Below the pieces are notes generated by a model. That model was not told the DNA's origin, made no database searches, and was given only the letters and a program-made list of their open reading frames with translations. The translations under genes were made by a program, and so were the position numbers. This document shows, piece by piece, positions 18,970 through 28,620 of a stretch of DNA of 64,000 bases (its first letter is position 1; each line of letters opens with the position of its first letter). Origin of the DNA: Salinicoccus roseus (lineage in GTDB: Bacteria; Bacillota; Bacilli; Staphylococcales; Salinicoccaceae); contig NZ_RKQJ01000002.1 of assembly GCF_003814515.1 (NCBI RefSeq), positions 186,001 to 250,000 on the forward strand, read 5' to 3'.

Positions 18970-19501
18970 TTCCCATTCCTCCTAAAATTCCATTCTGCAC
19001 ATTTATATGAATGGAATGTTAACGACAACACAGCTTATTTTCAATTGTATAGAATACTCTATTTTCATCTCATCATCTTTTCTAAATATATTTAAAATAC
19101 AACCTAATCAAACACTTAAAAACCAGCGAAATCAACACTCTGTACTGTCTATTTAGGGTGTACCCAATTCATACAGATAGTATATTTAAAATCTATTGAC
19201 TAAAATTAAGATGTGCATTTATCTTATTATATTCAAATTGATTTTTCGTAAAGTATAAATACCAACCTAATGATGATATGCTGAAAATTATCATAAATAG
19301 CCCTTTTCTAGACTGGTCAGATGGACGTATTAAAATTATAGCTATTTTTTGAATCAGAAATAAAAAGACTGCTGTGTAAATTATTAAACGGGAGTCAACA
19401 TAAATAGCTCCAGTTCGTCGGAGCTGAGTAATTCAAGAAGAGATAGATACTTCAGAAAAGAAGAGAAAATGATTAAAACTTCATCCCATTTAGTATTGGG
19501 T
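18970..19501. other. AT-rich stretch without genes
   Basis: No reading frame with a credible start and family is visible on either strand. The only structure noted is a small hairpin AGCTCC/GGAGCT at 19407-19426. It separates the decayed response regulator from insertion-sequence remnants. Confidence 0.6.
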
Positions 19502-19632
19502 ACTGACCCCCAAAAGTTAGAGTCGTAAATCTAACTTTTGGGGGTTTCTTTGTGGTTAAATATAGCGATGCATTTAAAATAAAACTGGTGACTGAATATC
19601 TGAATGGGAATCTGGGGTATGATCGGCTGCCC
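19502..19632 (+). mobile_element. IS3-family (IS150 group) left-end fragment
   Basis: CTGACCCCCAAAAGTTAGA at 19503-19521 looks like an IS3-family terminal repeat and is echoed by CTAACTTTTGGGGG at 19531-19544. A GTG at 19552 then opens the orfA start VVKYSDAFKIKLVTEYLNGN, typical of IS150-type transposase helix-turn-helix proteins. The frame is cut at about 19632, where an IS21-type fragment in the opposite orientation begins. Confidence 0.7.
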
Positions 19633-19924
19633 GCATCTCATATTCTTTATGCAGCAGCCGTAAGGTCATATGTTTTTTTAATTCCGCATGGACATAGCGC
19701 CAGTCTTCCTTGATGAACCCCCGTCCTTTTGGTGTCTGGGATGGAAATAGCTGTAACTTTAACCACGCATTTGTCATTTCATCTGTCAGTACTGTCATCT
19801 CCCTTTCTCTCGCCCGGTTGATCACTTTACTGACCGTCTGTCTTGAACTCCTAATCGATGCACTGATGGTGCGTTGGCTCACCCCTTTCTCATAAAGTTC
19901 TAGTATTTCCCGGTACTGAATCAC
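19624..19924 (-). pseudogene. IS21-family transposase IstA, N-terminal fragment
   Basis: About 100 residues from a GTG at 19924 with AGGAGG upstream. The start IQYREILELYEKGVSQRTIS followed by SSRQTVSKVINRARE is the IstA helix-turn-helix. The catalytic DDE domain is missing. The frame runs on into the antisense of the IS3 fragment and stops at 19574. It is a mobile-element relic only. Confidence 0.7.
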
Positions 19925-20135
19925 ATTAAAAAACCTCCTGTATCATGATGTCACACCATTGGTGTGCGCAATCGTTATACAGAAGGCGCTGATATATTTT
20001 CATAGTGGCACAATACTTCTGCACTGGGTGGCATCATTTGATGCACAGCCTGGTTCAATTCGAATGCAATATTCAAAATCTTCCGATACCTAGTAATGCG
20101 TGTAAAATTCATCATCAGACAGTGACATGCATAGA

Positions 20136-20270
20136 CATTTCAGAAATGTCCGTGTCAACTTCCATAGCCTACCAATGGAATATACAGTGACTGTTATTGG
20201 GTTGGCTGAAGGCTCGATGAGTAGGATAGAAAGTGAAGTAAAGAAGAAGAATGTGTGGGTGACTAAATAA
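20136..20270 (+). pseudogene. C-terminal remnant of an acyl-CoA dehydrogenase-like gene
   Basis: In-frame codons 20136-20270 read HFRNVRVNFHSLPMEYTVTV followed by IGLAEGS. This aligns with the C-terminus of the flavoprotein at 17305-18486 (YYRNVRAGLHNPPMDDMVII, then GLAKSS). No upstream part of the gene is recognisable. It indicates a duplicated copy of the 3' end of that gene at the left border of the sugar island. Confidence 0.6.
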
Positions 20271-20274
20271 AAAA

Positions 20275-20309
20275 TAAGAGAGGCGATTGAATTTCGACCG
20301 TCTCTCTTA
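20275..20309. terminator. Hairpin terminator candidate at the island's left border
   Basis: TAAGAGAG and CTCTCTTA form the outer stem of a hairpin 95 bases beyond the end of the minus-strand MsmK-type gene. It can terminate either strand. Confidence 0.55.
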
Positions 20310-20404
20310 TCTACAATATCGTTACTAAATCCATACTATATAATTGTATCTAAAACCACTTCTTCCAATCTTATCTAAGAAATATCTTTCTTACTAATAA
20401 TTCT

Positions 20405-21529
20405 TTATTGTGTCTGTAACTTTTCATGCTTCGCAAAAATTCTATTTTCTGTCTGATAATCAAAAAAGTGACACTTGTTCATATCAAATGCAAATTTTAT
20501 AGTATCTCCTGAATCTAAATCATTCCTTGCATCTATTCTCGAAATAAACTCTTGGTCATTTAACTTAGAATAAACCATTATCTCTGAGCCAAGCAATTCA
20601 CTTACTTTGACTTCTGCATCAAAAGGAGAGGCGATTTCTGACTCTACGAACACTGATTCTTCTCTTACATCTTCTGGTCTTATACCAAATTTAATTTTCT
20701 TATTATCATAACCTTGATTAATGAGCATTCTTTTTTTAGCTTCTGGAATATTTATACTCGTTTCTCCGATTAATAACGAACCTTCTCTTATCTCCGCCTC
20801 GAATATATTCATTGAAGGGGATCCAATGAATTGTGCTACAAATATGCTTTCCGGATAATCATAAACTTCTTTAGGGGAGCCCACTTGCATGATATCTCCC
20901 TTATTCAACACCACGACTCTAGTCGCCATTGTCAGTGCTTCAGTCTGGTCATGGGTAACATATACTGTTGTAGTTTTTAATCTATCATGCAGTTTGATGA
21001 TTTCCGCCCGCATCTGAACCCGCAATTTAGCATCCAAGTTGGATAATGGTTCATCCATCAGAAATACACCTGCGTCTCTGACAATAGCTCTTCCCAATGC
21101 TACACGTTGCCGTTGTCCGCCAGAGAGTGCTTTAGGTTTTCTGTCTAAGTAGTCGGTCAGACCGAGAATATTCGCAGCATTTTCAACCTTCTGCTTAATT
21201 TCGTTTTTTGCGTGTTTTCTCAACTTCAAACCAAACGCCATATTATCATAGACAGTCATATGCGGATAAAGTGCATAGTTCTGAAAGACCATCGCAATAT
21301 CCCTGTTTTTTGGTTCTACATCATTCATTAGCTTATCATCAATATAGAATTCACCTTCTGTAATTTCTTCCAGTCCAGCAATCATTCTAAGCGTAGTCGA
21401 TTTACCACAGCCTGATGGTCCTACGAAAACTATGAATTCACCATCATGTATTTCTAAATTAAAGTCACTGACTACTGTAAGTCCATTATCATATGTTTTT
21501 TTGATATTTTGTAATTTTAGTTCTCCCAC
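20405..21529 (-). CDS. MsmK/UgpC-type sugar ABC transporter ATP-binding protein (island copy)
   Basis: A 374-residue CUT1 ATPase closely resembling the protein at 6188: Walker [10 protein letters not shown], signature [14 protein letters not shown], Walker [12 protein letters not shown], and a C-terminal OB-type regulatory domain. The GTG at 21529 is the start because AGGAG lies seven bases upstream; the longer frame adds 20 non-homologous residues. It is the last gene after galK-galE-galT, 72 bases from galT, and supplies the ATPase missing from the importer operon at 31.9-34.9 kb. Its base composition is lower in GC than the 6188 copy. Confidence 0.9.
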   Translation of the reverse strand: MGELKLQNIKKTYDNGLTVVSDFNLEIHDGEFIVFVGPSGCGKSTTLRMIAGLEEITEGEFYIDDKLMNDVEPKNRDIAMVFQNYALYPHMTVYDNMAFGLKLRKHAKNEIKQKVENAANILGLTDYLDRKPKALSGGQRQRVALGRAIVRDAGVFLMDEPLSNLDAKLRVQMRAEIIKLHDRLKTTTVYVTHDQTEALTMATRVVVLNKGDIMQVGSPKEVYDYPESIFVAQFIGSPSMNIFEAEIREGSLLIGETSINIPEAKKRMLINQGYDNKKIKFGIRPEDVREESVFVESEIASPFDAEVKVSELLGSEIMVYSKLNDQEFISRIDARNDLDSGDTIKFAFDMNKCHFFDYQTENRIFAKHEKLQTQ

Positions 21530-21601
21530 TGTCTCACTCCTAAGCTTATTTTGATGGTCTTTATTTACTTTTTTCTGTTTGATATGCATATTATCATCTT
21601 T

Positions 21602-23101
21602 TTACTTTGTTACATTCAACGCATTGGTAAATCGTCGGAATGCTGCTAAACCTTCCTCTGTTTGTTTAAATACTCCGGCATCTTCAAGCACCCTGGCAAA
21701 TTTCCTGCCAAGTTCTTTTTCAACAATCCTGTCAATAACTTTCAGGTCTGTTTGCTGGCCATGTTCTGCTTTTATTTCATCTGCCCAATCACGATGATAT
21801 GCTTCCACTGTCTTGGTCTTCCCTGACAGGTATTGTTTTATTTCTTCCAATTCCTCTTTTAATCGAGCTGGTAACACAGCAAGCCCCATCACTTCGATCA
21901 AGCCAATATTTTCTTTCTTGATATGATGGACATCTGCATGTGGATGGAATAGTCCCATTGGGTGTTCATTTGTTGTCCGGTTGTTTCGCAACACAAGATC
22001 AAGTTCAAACAGTTCACCAAGTCTTCGGGCAATCGGTGTGATGGTGTTATGCGGGGTATCCTCCGTGAATGCCTGCACCTGAACTTCTCCGTCACTATAT
22101 GATTTCCAAGTCTTTAAAATGCGATCGGCTGCTTTAAGGAGCTCCTCTTTTTGCCTGCTCTGCAGTCGAATAACAGATAACGGCCACTTTAAAACAGCCG
22201 TATGAACCCCAGGGAATTCATTTAATTGGAATGTGTAAGCTTCTTCAGCAGCACTCATTGCGAACTCATAACGACCAGCTTGATAGTGGTCATGGTTGAG
22301 AATGGAGCCGCCAACAATAGGTAAATCCGCATTGGAACCGATAAAATAATGCGGAAACTTTTCCGTGAATGTTACCAGCCGCTCAAACGCTTTTTTCGAT
22401 ACTTCCATGTTCCGATGCTCTTCAGCCAGTACAATACTGTGTTCGTTGTAGTACACATATGGCGAATATTGCAGATACCAGTTTTCATCAAGTAATGGAA
22501 CTTTAACGATTCGGTGGTTTGCTCTTGCAGGATATCCGGTTCTCCCGGCATACCCTTCATTTTCCGCACATAACATGCATTTCGGATAATGAACATCTTG
22601 CTTTACCTCACGTTCCCGTTTAATTTGTTCGGGGTCTTTTTCCGGCTTGGATAAATTAATCGTAATGTCAAGTTCTCCATAAGCTGATTCTGCCTTATAA
22701 TGGATGTTCTTTTTAATACGATTCATCTGAATGTAATTGCTGTTTTTACTTAAATTGTAAAAGTAATCTGTTGCTGCTTCTGGCGACTGTTCATATTTTT
22801 CATAAAAGACTTTGTTGATGACAGAAGGGCGTGCGATAAAACAATTCATGATATTTGCAGAGAGAATTTCTTTATCATCAAACACATCTTCAATGACACC
22901 TGATTCAACTGCATAGCCAACGAGTTTTTCCAGTAGATTTGGTATTGTATCCTCTACAGGGTTTTCAACTGACTCGGGAAAAGAGGCTACATTTAATTGA
23001 TCCATGACCTGATTACGTACATAATTTTTATCATCTACTTCTATCAATCTTGCATCCAATGCTTGTAATAAAAGGCCTTCGATAACTTGAAAAGGTTCCA
23101 T
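21602..23101 (-). CDS. galT: UDP-glucose--hexose-1-phosphate uridylyltransferase, Firmicute type
   Basis: A 499-residue enzyme that exchanges galactose-1-phosphate with UDP-glucose in the Leloir pathway. The length and sequence match the Firmicute GalT class, distinct from the shorter E. coli type; the segment PIVGGSILNHDHYQAGRYEF (about residues 270-290) holds the active-site His residues. AAGGAG fixes the ATG at 23101, 17 codons inside the longer frame. It begins 5 bases after galE. Confidence 0.93.
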   Translation of the reverse strand: MEPFQVIEGLLLQALDARLIEVDDKNYVRNQVMDQLNVASFPESVENPVEDTIPNLLEKLVGYAVESGVIEDVFDDKEILSANIMNCFIARPSVINKVFYEKYEQSPEAATDYFYNLSKNSNYIQMNRIKKNIHYKAESAYGELDITINLSKPEKDPEQIKREREVKQDVHYPKCMLCAENEGYAGRTGYPARANHRIVKVPLLDENWYLQYSPYVYYNEHSIVLAEEHRNMEVSKKAFERLVTFTEKFPHYFIGSNADLPIVGGSILNHDHYQAGRYEFAMSAAEEAYTFQLNEFPGVHTAVLKWPLSVIRLQSRQKEELLKAADRILKTWKSYSDGEVQVQAFTEDTPHNTITPIARRLGELFELDLVLRNNRTTNEHPMGLFHPHADVHHIKKENIGLIEVMGLAVLPARLKEELEEIKQYLSGKTKTVEAYHRDWADEIKAEHGQQTDLKVIDRIVEKELGRKFARVLEDAGVFKQTEEGLAAFRRFTNALNVTK

Positions 23102-23106
23102 TTCGT

Positions 23107-24099
23107 TCACTCCTTTCCGTATCCATCTGGATGGGATACATGCCAGTTCCATGCATCTTTGACAATTTTTTCAATGGATGTGCGTGATGGCTCCCATCCA
23201 AGAATCTGTTTCGCTTTTTCCGCACTGGCGATCAGCGTGCCAGGATCACCGGCACGGCGTGAACCGATTTGGACTGGTATTTCCTCACCTGTTACTTCTC
23301 TTGCCGTATCAATCATCTCTTTCACTGAAAATCCTTGGCTGCTTCCCAGATTAATGATGTCACTCTCTCCTCCATTATTCAGATAATCCAGCGCCAGCAG
23401 ATGTGCATGAATTAAATCTTCCACATGGACATAATCTCTGATGCACGTACCATCAGGTGTATCATAGTCATCACCGAAAATGGTTATCTGTTCCCGCTGG
23501 CCGAGTGCAGCTTGTAAAATGATTGGGATTAAGTGGCTTTCCGGTTGATGGTCTTCACCGATTTCTCCCGTTTCTCTTGCACCACCGACATTAAAATAAC
23601 GTAGAGCAACATATTGAATACCGTGTGCTTTTTCCGTCCATTTCATTAATTTCTCCATTGTCAGCTTTGTTTCGCCATAGGTACTTGTCGGGTTCGTTGA
23701 CATCCTCTCAGTTATTGGTACAGCTTCTGGTTCACCGTAAGTTGCAGCTGTTGAGGAAAATACGATTCGTTTCACATCGAATTCCGTCATCACTTGAAGC
23801 AGTATTTGTGTTCCGTAAACGTTATTGTTGAAGTATTTCAATGGTGCTTCCATCGATTCACCGACAAGAGAATGTGCTGCAAAATGGATGATAGCATCAA
23901 TTTTTTCTTGTTGAAAGACAGTGCGCAAAAATTCTTTATTTCGAATGTCACCTTCATAGAAAGCTGCCTCTGGATGTAATGCTTTTTTATGCCCTGTCTC
24001 CAGATTGTCGATAACCACAACTTCTCTCTTACTGTCGATTAGTTGATGTACGGCATGTGACCCAATGTACCCTGCCCCACCTAAAACTAAGATACTCAT
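23107..24099 (-). CDS. galE: UDP-glucose 4-epimerase
   Basis: A 330-residue extended short-chain dehydrogenase that interconverts UDP-galactose and UDP-glucose. NAD binding is shown by GGAGYIGSHAV at residues 7-17, and the active site by the catalytic Ser/Thr and Tyr-x3-Lys in STYGETK. The ATG overlaps the galK stop (ATGA), so translation is coupled. Confidence 0.95.
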   Translation of the reverse strand: MSILVLGGAGYIGSHAVHQLIDSKREVVVIDNLETGHKKALHPEAAFYEGDIRNKEFLRTVFQQEKIDAIIHFAAHSLVGESMEAPLKYFNNNVYGTQILLQVMTEFDVKRIVFSSTAATYGEPEAVPITERMSTNPTSTYGETKLTMEKLMKWTEKAHGIQYVALRYFNVGGARETGEIGEDHQPESHLIPIILQAALGQREQITIFGDDYDTPDGTCIRDYVHVEDLIHAHLLALDYLNNGGESDIINLGSSQGFSVKEMIDTAREVTGEEIPVQIGSRRAGDPGTLIASAEKAKQILGWEPSRTSIEKIVKDAWNWHVSHPDGYGKE

Positions 24100-25286
24100 A
24101 TAGCCAACACTTCCTCTATATTGATTTCTTTTGCCCCATCTTTAATACTCGCAGTATAGAATGTGGCATCATACCCAATAGTGTCACGGTAAATGCTGTT
24201 TACATTTTTCTTGAACGCCTCTGCCTTGTTTGTTTCCACGATGGCAATGGCACAACCACCGAAGCCGGCACCTGTCATGCGTGCACCAAGAACTCCCTCT
24301 TGCTTCCTTGCAGCATCAACGATTGTGTCTAATTCCAGTCCTGTTACTTCATAATCATTTTTAAGTGAATCATGGGAGGCATACATCAACTGACCAAATG
24401 CCTGAAGATCTCCTTGTTGTAGCTTTTCTAAAGCTTCCAAAGTTCTGGCATTCTCATAAACGGCATGTTTCGCACGTTTTCTGTCGACGTCATCTTTGAT
24501 TAGATGCTGATTATTATCGAATGTTTCTTTTGTTAATTGACCGAGACTATCAATCGAAAGTTCGGTTTGTAAATCTCCCAAAGCCTTCTCACACTGGGAA
24601 CGCCGCTCATTATATTCAGAGTCTGCCAATGTTCTGCTTTTGTTCGTGTTAATAATCATGATGATATGTTCTGTTAATTCCACTGGCGCATAGTGATATT
24701 CCAACGTATCACAATTCAACAAAATCGCATGGTTTTCTTTCCCCATACCAACTGCAAACTGATCCATGATTCCACTGTTTACACCAATATAGTCGTTTTC
24801 CACTTTTTGGCCAATTTGCACCATATCAACTCTATTAATCTCTAAATCATATAGACCTTCTGCCAATACACCTGTAGCTAACTCAATCGATGCAGATGAT
24901 GACAGGCCAGCACTATTCGGGATGTTTCCATAATAAAGGATATCTGCACCTGAAGTAATATTATAACCCGCTTTTATCAGGTGTTGTATCATCCCTTTTG
25001 GATAATTTGCCCAGCTATCTTCTTCCTTGAAGTCCAGATCAGAAAGGCTGCACTCGATTACTCCTTTGCCTGCTAGATTCATCGAGTAAAAGCGAAATTT
25101 TTGGTCTTCTCTTTTTTGAGCAAGCGTATAGGTACCGCTCGAAATGGATGCGGGAAAAACATGTCCTCCATTGTAATCCGTATGCTCTCCTATTAAGTTA
25201 ATCCGACCTGGAGCAAAGAAAGCCTTTGGAGTATTTGTTGTTTGGTAGATGGTTTTGAATTCTTCCATTAAATTAAACGTGTCCAT
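24096..25286 (-). CDS. galK: Galactokinase
   Basis: A 396-residue GHMP kinase that phosphorylates galactose at C1. The galactose signature GRINLIGEHTDYNGGHVFPA lies near residue 27, the ATP loop NSAGLSSSAS near residue 125, and the third motif GARMTGAGFGGCAI near residue 340. It is the first gene of the galK-galE-galT-msmK-type unit. The 280 bases upstream are AT-rich and could hold a promoter. Confidence 0.95.
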   Translation of the reverse strand: MDTFNLMEEFKTIYQTTNTPKAFFAPGRINLIGEHTDYNGGHVFPASISSGTYTLAQKREDQKFRFYSMNLAGKGVIECSLSDLDFKEEDSWANYPKGMIQHLIKAGYNITSGADILYYGNIPNSAGLSSSASIELATGVLAEGLYDLEINRVDMVQIGQKVENDYIGVNSGIMDQFAVGMGKENHAILLNCDTLEYHYAPVELTEHIIMIINTNKSRTLADSEYNERRSQCEKALGDLQTELSIDSLGQLTKETFDNNQHLIKDDVDRKRAKHAVYENARTLEALEKLQQGDLQAFGQLMYASHDSLKNDYEVTGLELDTIVDAARKQEGVLGARMTGAGFGGCAIAIVETNKAEAFKKNVNSIYRDTIGYDATFYTASIKDGAKEINIEEVLAI

Positions 25287-25344
25287 AGTAAACCTCCTAT
25301 GATTTTGAAGATAGTTAATTAAATTAATTTATTAAGTTTATCTT

Positions 25345-25965
25345 ACTACTCAACTTTCTTTACAATCCTGCTTAGTCTATGTTTACTCAAATAAGTCATA
25401 CTGATCGCCATTACACTTCCCGTAAACAACGGAATAATTCCTGGAATCCACAATATAAAACCAAATAGTGCTGCAGCAATTAAAACTATACCAATAATCT
25501 CCAACGGGGAACAACGGCAAGTAAAAATGCTCGTTTAATATATTGGAAAAACTTAAAATTATAGTGAGCGAATACCGGAAAGAAAAATAGTAATATAATG
25601 AGATATGCAATAATCAATAATAAAACTCTCGGGATTAAATATTGAAAGCTACCTGAATCTAGAAATAAGAAAGCAGCATCAAAATATAGGAAAAACCCAA
25701 AAGCATAAAAAAGAAGGGCAAACCCATTTAACTTGAAAAAGTCTTGACGATAAAATTCCCAAAACATTGGCAGTACATTAAAGTCTCTTTCCCCTAATAT
25801 AATCCATTTACGAACAATCGCAAACATAGCTGCCGCGGCTGGAAACAGACCAAAAATACCAAGCCCAAGAATCATAAATATTATCCATAAAATATTAATG
25901 AAAGCTATATTAAAAATACAGTTTGAAATGATATATTATCTATGCCATCCCCTACTCAAGTGAAT
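25345..25965 (-). pseudogene. YesL-family (DUF624) membrane protein, frameshifted
   Basis: The middle of the gene is readable at 25486-25875 (LGLGIFGLFPAAAAMFAIVR, homologous to the protein at 73-687). Near 25490 the frame shifts and continues as LEIIGIVLIAAALFGFILWI. At the 5' end a TAA interrupts the expected N-terminal helix about 40 bases before the readable part. With both ends broken the protein is not made in full. It sits between galK and alpha-galactosidase, the same kind of neighbourhood as the intact paralogue. Confidence 0.75.
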
Positions 25966-26061
25966 CACTCCTACTTTGTTACATCTACTTTGGTTGCACC
26001 GAAAACCAACAGGAGAATTTAAAGGGACACCAATAAATAATGTGTGCCCCTATTGATTATT

Positions 26062-28251
26062 TTATATTTTTCTTAATTTAAATACTTGAGAAGTGTAATC
26101 ACCAAATGCAGGATTCAGGTGAATACCAGCATGCATTAATTCATCCCCATAGTACGTACCTTCAACACCTTCCACTTCATACTCATAGTCTTCCTTTAAC
26201 CCTGCTAATAACAGACGGCTATGTCCAGGGTTTGGTACGCCTAGAACCTGGTATCGACCAACAAACGCTTCTGATTGATCGTCTGAGACAACCATCCAAC
26301 TTGTAACATTTCCTTCAAACGGGCTTTGCATTCGATAAAAAGTACCTTTCTGGATTAGCTCTCTATTTTCTTTATAGAATGCAACTTGTGCTTTGACAAT
26401 TTCTTTTTCATCTTCAGTCATTGTGGTGACATCTAATTCATAACCAAAGTCACCGAAGTAAGCGACATTTCCTCTTGTATCAAGACTAGTCATACGACCT
26501 ACCTGATGGTTTGGAATTGCTGAGACGTGTGCTCCAATGGAACTTAGTGGGTAAACAAATGATGTACCATATTGGATTTTCAAACGTTCGATTGCATCTG
26601 TATCATCACTTGTCCAAGCTTGTGGTGCATAGTAAAGCATGCCCGGATCGAATCTGCTTCCACCACTTGCACAGGATTCAAACAAAATTTCCGGGAATTC
26701 TGTTGTTAATCTTTCGTACAAATCATATACACCTAAAATATAACGGTGTGCTACTTCGCTTTGTCTTTCTGCCGGCAATTGATTTGAGCCTATTTCAGTC
26801 ATGTAACGGTTCATGTCCCATTTAACATAAGAAATTGGTGCATCATGTAATGTTTTTGCCATCATTTCATAGATATAATCAACAACTTCTTTTTTGGAGA
26901 AATCCAGTATGAATTGGTTTCTGCCGTGGGACAGACGACGATTAGGAACTTGAATCAACCAGTCTGGATGCTTTTCATATAGTTCACTAACTTTCGAAAT
27001 CATTTCCGGCTCAAACCATAATCCAAATTCGAGTCCAAGCTCTATTATTTTATTAGCAAGCCCGGTAATTCCGTTTGGTAGTTTTCGTGTATCAACGAAC
27101 CAGTCTCCAAGGGAAGTGGTATCGTCATCTCGCTTTCCGAACCAGCCATCATCAAGGACAAATAATTCAATACCTAGCTTTTTGGAATCCTTTGCAAGAG
27201 AAAGAATTTTCTCTTCATCAAAATCAAAGTAGGTTCCTTCCCAGTTGTTCGTTAATATTGGTCTTGGTTTATCACGCCACGTACCCCTGGCTAATCTAGT
27301 ACGATATAACTTATGATAAGTCTGACTCATCCCATTTAAACCTTCATCAGAATATACCATGACTGCTTCTGGTGTTTGGAAAGTTCCGCCTCTTTCTAGT
27401 AACCAATTGAAATCAAAAGGATTAATCCCCATCTGTACACGAGTAACATCGTAATGATCCACTTCAACTTGTGCCAAGAAATTACCACTATATACAAGAC
27501 TGAAGCCATAAACTTCTCCTTGGTATTCGTTGGCATCCGGCCGTTTGACTGCAATAAATGGATTTTGATGTGCGCTGCTTGTACCTCTAGCACTTGATAT
27601 ACTTTGGATGCCTTGTTCTAATTTCCTGGTTTTTACATGTCTTTCTCTTGACCATGACCCGGATAAATGAACCATTTCAAAATCATTATCGAAGAAATCG
27701 ACATTAGCACTTAAAGCTCTTGTTAAGTTCAGTTTTTCTTTTCCATTATTATGAAACTTAGCAGAACGTGTAATAACATTTAAATCTTCGTAGACTGTAT
27801 ATAACAGTACAAGTTCTGCATCGATTACTTCATCATATAATGTGATCTCCAATGTTGTTGCTTCATTTTCATCTTCTACATAAGTAGCAGGGAGCCCTTC
27901 TAAGCTGGGCTTCCCTTTGTAAATTTTATGCTCTTGGTATTCAAAGTTCGTAATACGGCTACCATTCTCTTGCAGTATTTGGTACACTGGTTCGCGGAAG
28001 TCGGTTGTGCCATAAGCAGGAAATTCTTGCTTTAAAGTATCTAAAGAGAAAGTCTGATCTCCTTCAAATACATTCGTACTATTATCTCTATATTCTTCCC
28101 TATATAAGTGATTGAATGAGTCTCTATGCCTTAATTTCTTTCCGTAATACAGATGGCCTAATTGGCTATTTCTGAGTATATTAAGGATATAACTTACATT
28201 CTTTCCTTGTAAGTGAAATTCTTTACTTTCATTGCTATAAAAAATTGGCAT
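26062..28251 (-). CDS. Alpha-galactosidase, GH36
   Basis: A 729-residue cytoplasmic GH36 enzyme that releases galactose from melibiose, raffinose and related sugars. The family's N-terminal beta-sandwich is followed by the TIM barrel with FVLDDGWFGKRDDD near residue 367, the nucleophile Asp in YVKWDMNRYMTE near residue 480, and the acid/base Asp in the AWTSDDTDAIERL segment near residue 550. The C-terminal beta domain is complete. AAGGAG precedes the ATG. It lies in the island between a decayed fructokinase and galK; the released galactose would pass to galKET. Confidence 0.93.
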   Translation of the reverse strand: MPIFYSNESKEFHLQGKNVSYILNILRNSQLGHLYYGKKLRHRDSFNHLYREEYRDNSTNVFEGDQTFSLDTLKQEFPAYGTTDFREPVYQILQENGSRITNFEYQEHKIYKGKPSLEGLPATYVEDENEATTLEITLYDEVIDAELVLLYTVYEDLNVITRSAKFHNNGKEKLNLTRALSANVDFFDNDFEMVHLSGSWSRERHVKTRKLEQGIQSISSARGTSSAHQNPFIAVKRPDANEYQGEVYGFSLVYSGNFLAQVEVDHYDVTRVQMGINPFDFNWLLERGGTFQTPEAVMVYSDEGLNGMSQTYHKLYRTRLARGTWRDKPRPILTNNWEGTYFDFDEEKILSLAKDSKKLGIELFVLDDGWFGKRDDDTTSLGDWFVDTRKLPNGITGLANKIIELGLEFGLWFEPEMISKVSELYEKHPDWLIQVPNRRLSHGRNQFILDFSKKEVVDYIYEMMAKTLHDAPISYVKWDMNRYMTEIGSNQLPAERQSEVAHRYILGVYDLYERLTTEFPEILFESCASGGSRFDPGMLYYAPQAWTSDDTDAIERLKIQYGTSFVYPLSSIGAHVSAIPNHQVGRMTSLDTRGNVAYFGDFGYELDVTTMTEDEKEIVKAQVAFYKENRELIQKGTFYRMQSPFEGNVTSWMVVSDDQSEAFVGRYQVLGVPNPGHSRLLLAGLKEDYEYEVEGVEGTYYGDELMHAGIHLNPAFGDYTSQVFKLRKI

Positions 28252-28295
28252 CGACTTTACTCCTTTTATATCGTGTTATTGTTACTTATCTTGCT

Positions 28296-28620
28296 TTAAC
28301 TTTTAACAGCACCGCCAGCTAGTCCTTGAATAAAGAACCTTTGTAAGAACAGGAATAGCGTGGCCATCGGTAGCATCGCCCCAACAAAATCATCGCCTGC
28401 ACCGGTAGAGTCAATACTCTTAACAGGAATGGTCGAGAGAAGTTCTCGCTCATTCCCATAGAAGCACTCCCTCCAAGCTCTGCAATCGTTACAGCCAGAT
28501 TAGCAGGTGCACCACCAGTCATTTTTAAAAATTTCCTCTATTTTTCAACTCAATTTCTACATCTGTACAAAACATATCAATCAACAGCTCTCCAATACAA
28601 CAAACTGTAGAATCCACCAA
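28296..28620 (-). pseudogene. Fructokinase (PfkB) remnant fused to a sugar-permease tail
   Basis: The frame starts at TTG/GTG (28620/28617) right after the sucrose hydrolase stop: CCIGELLIDMFCTDVEIEL is a fructokinase N-terminus. One T is missing before KMTGGAPANLAVTIAELGG, which shifts the frame. Most of the kinase is then deleted and the PfkB C-terminal signature DSTGAGDDFVGAML appears. That signature runs directly into LPMATLFLFLQRFFIQG and a GGAVKS end, the C-terminus of a MalG-type permease. The join falls in GAML. This marks a former scrB-scrK pair, now without a working fructokinase. Confidence 0.8.
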
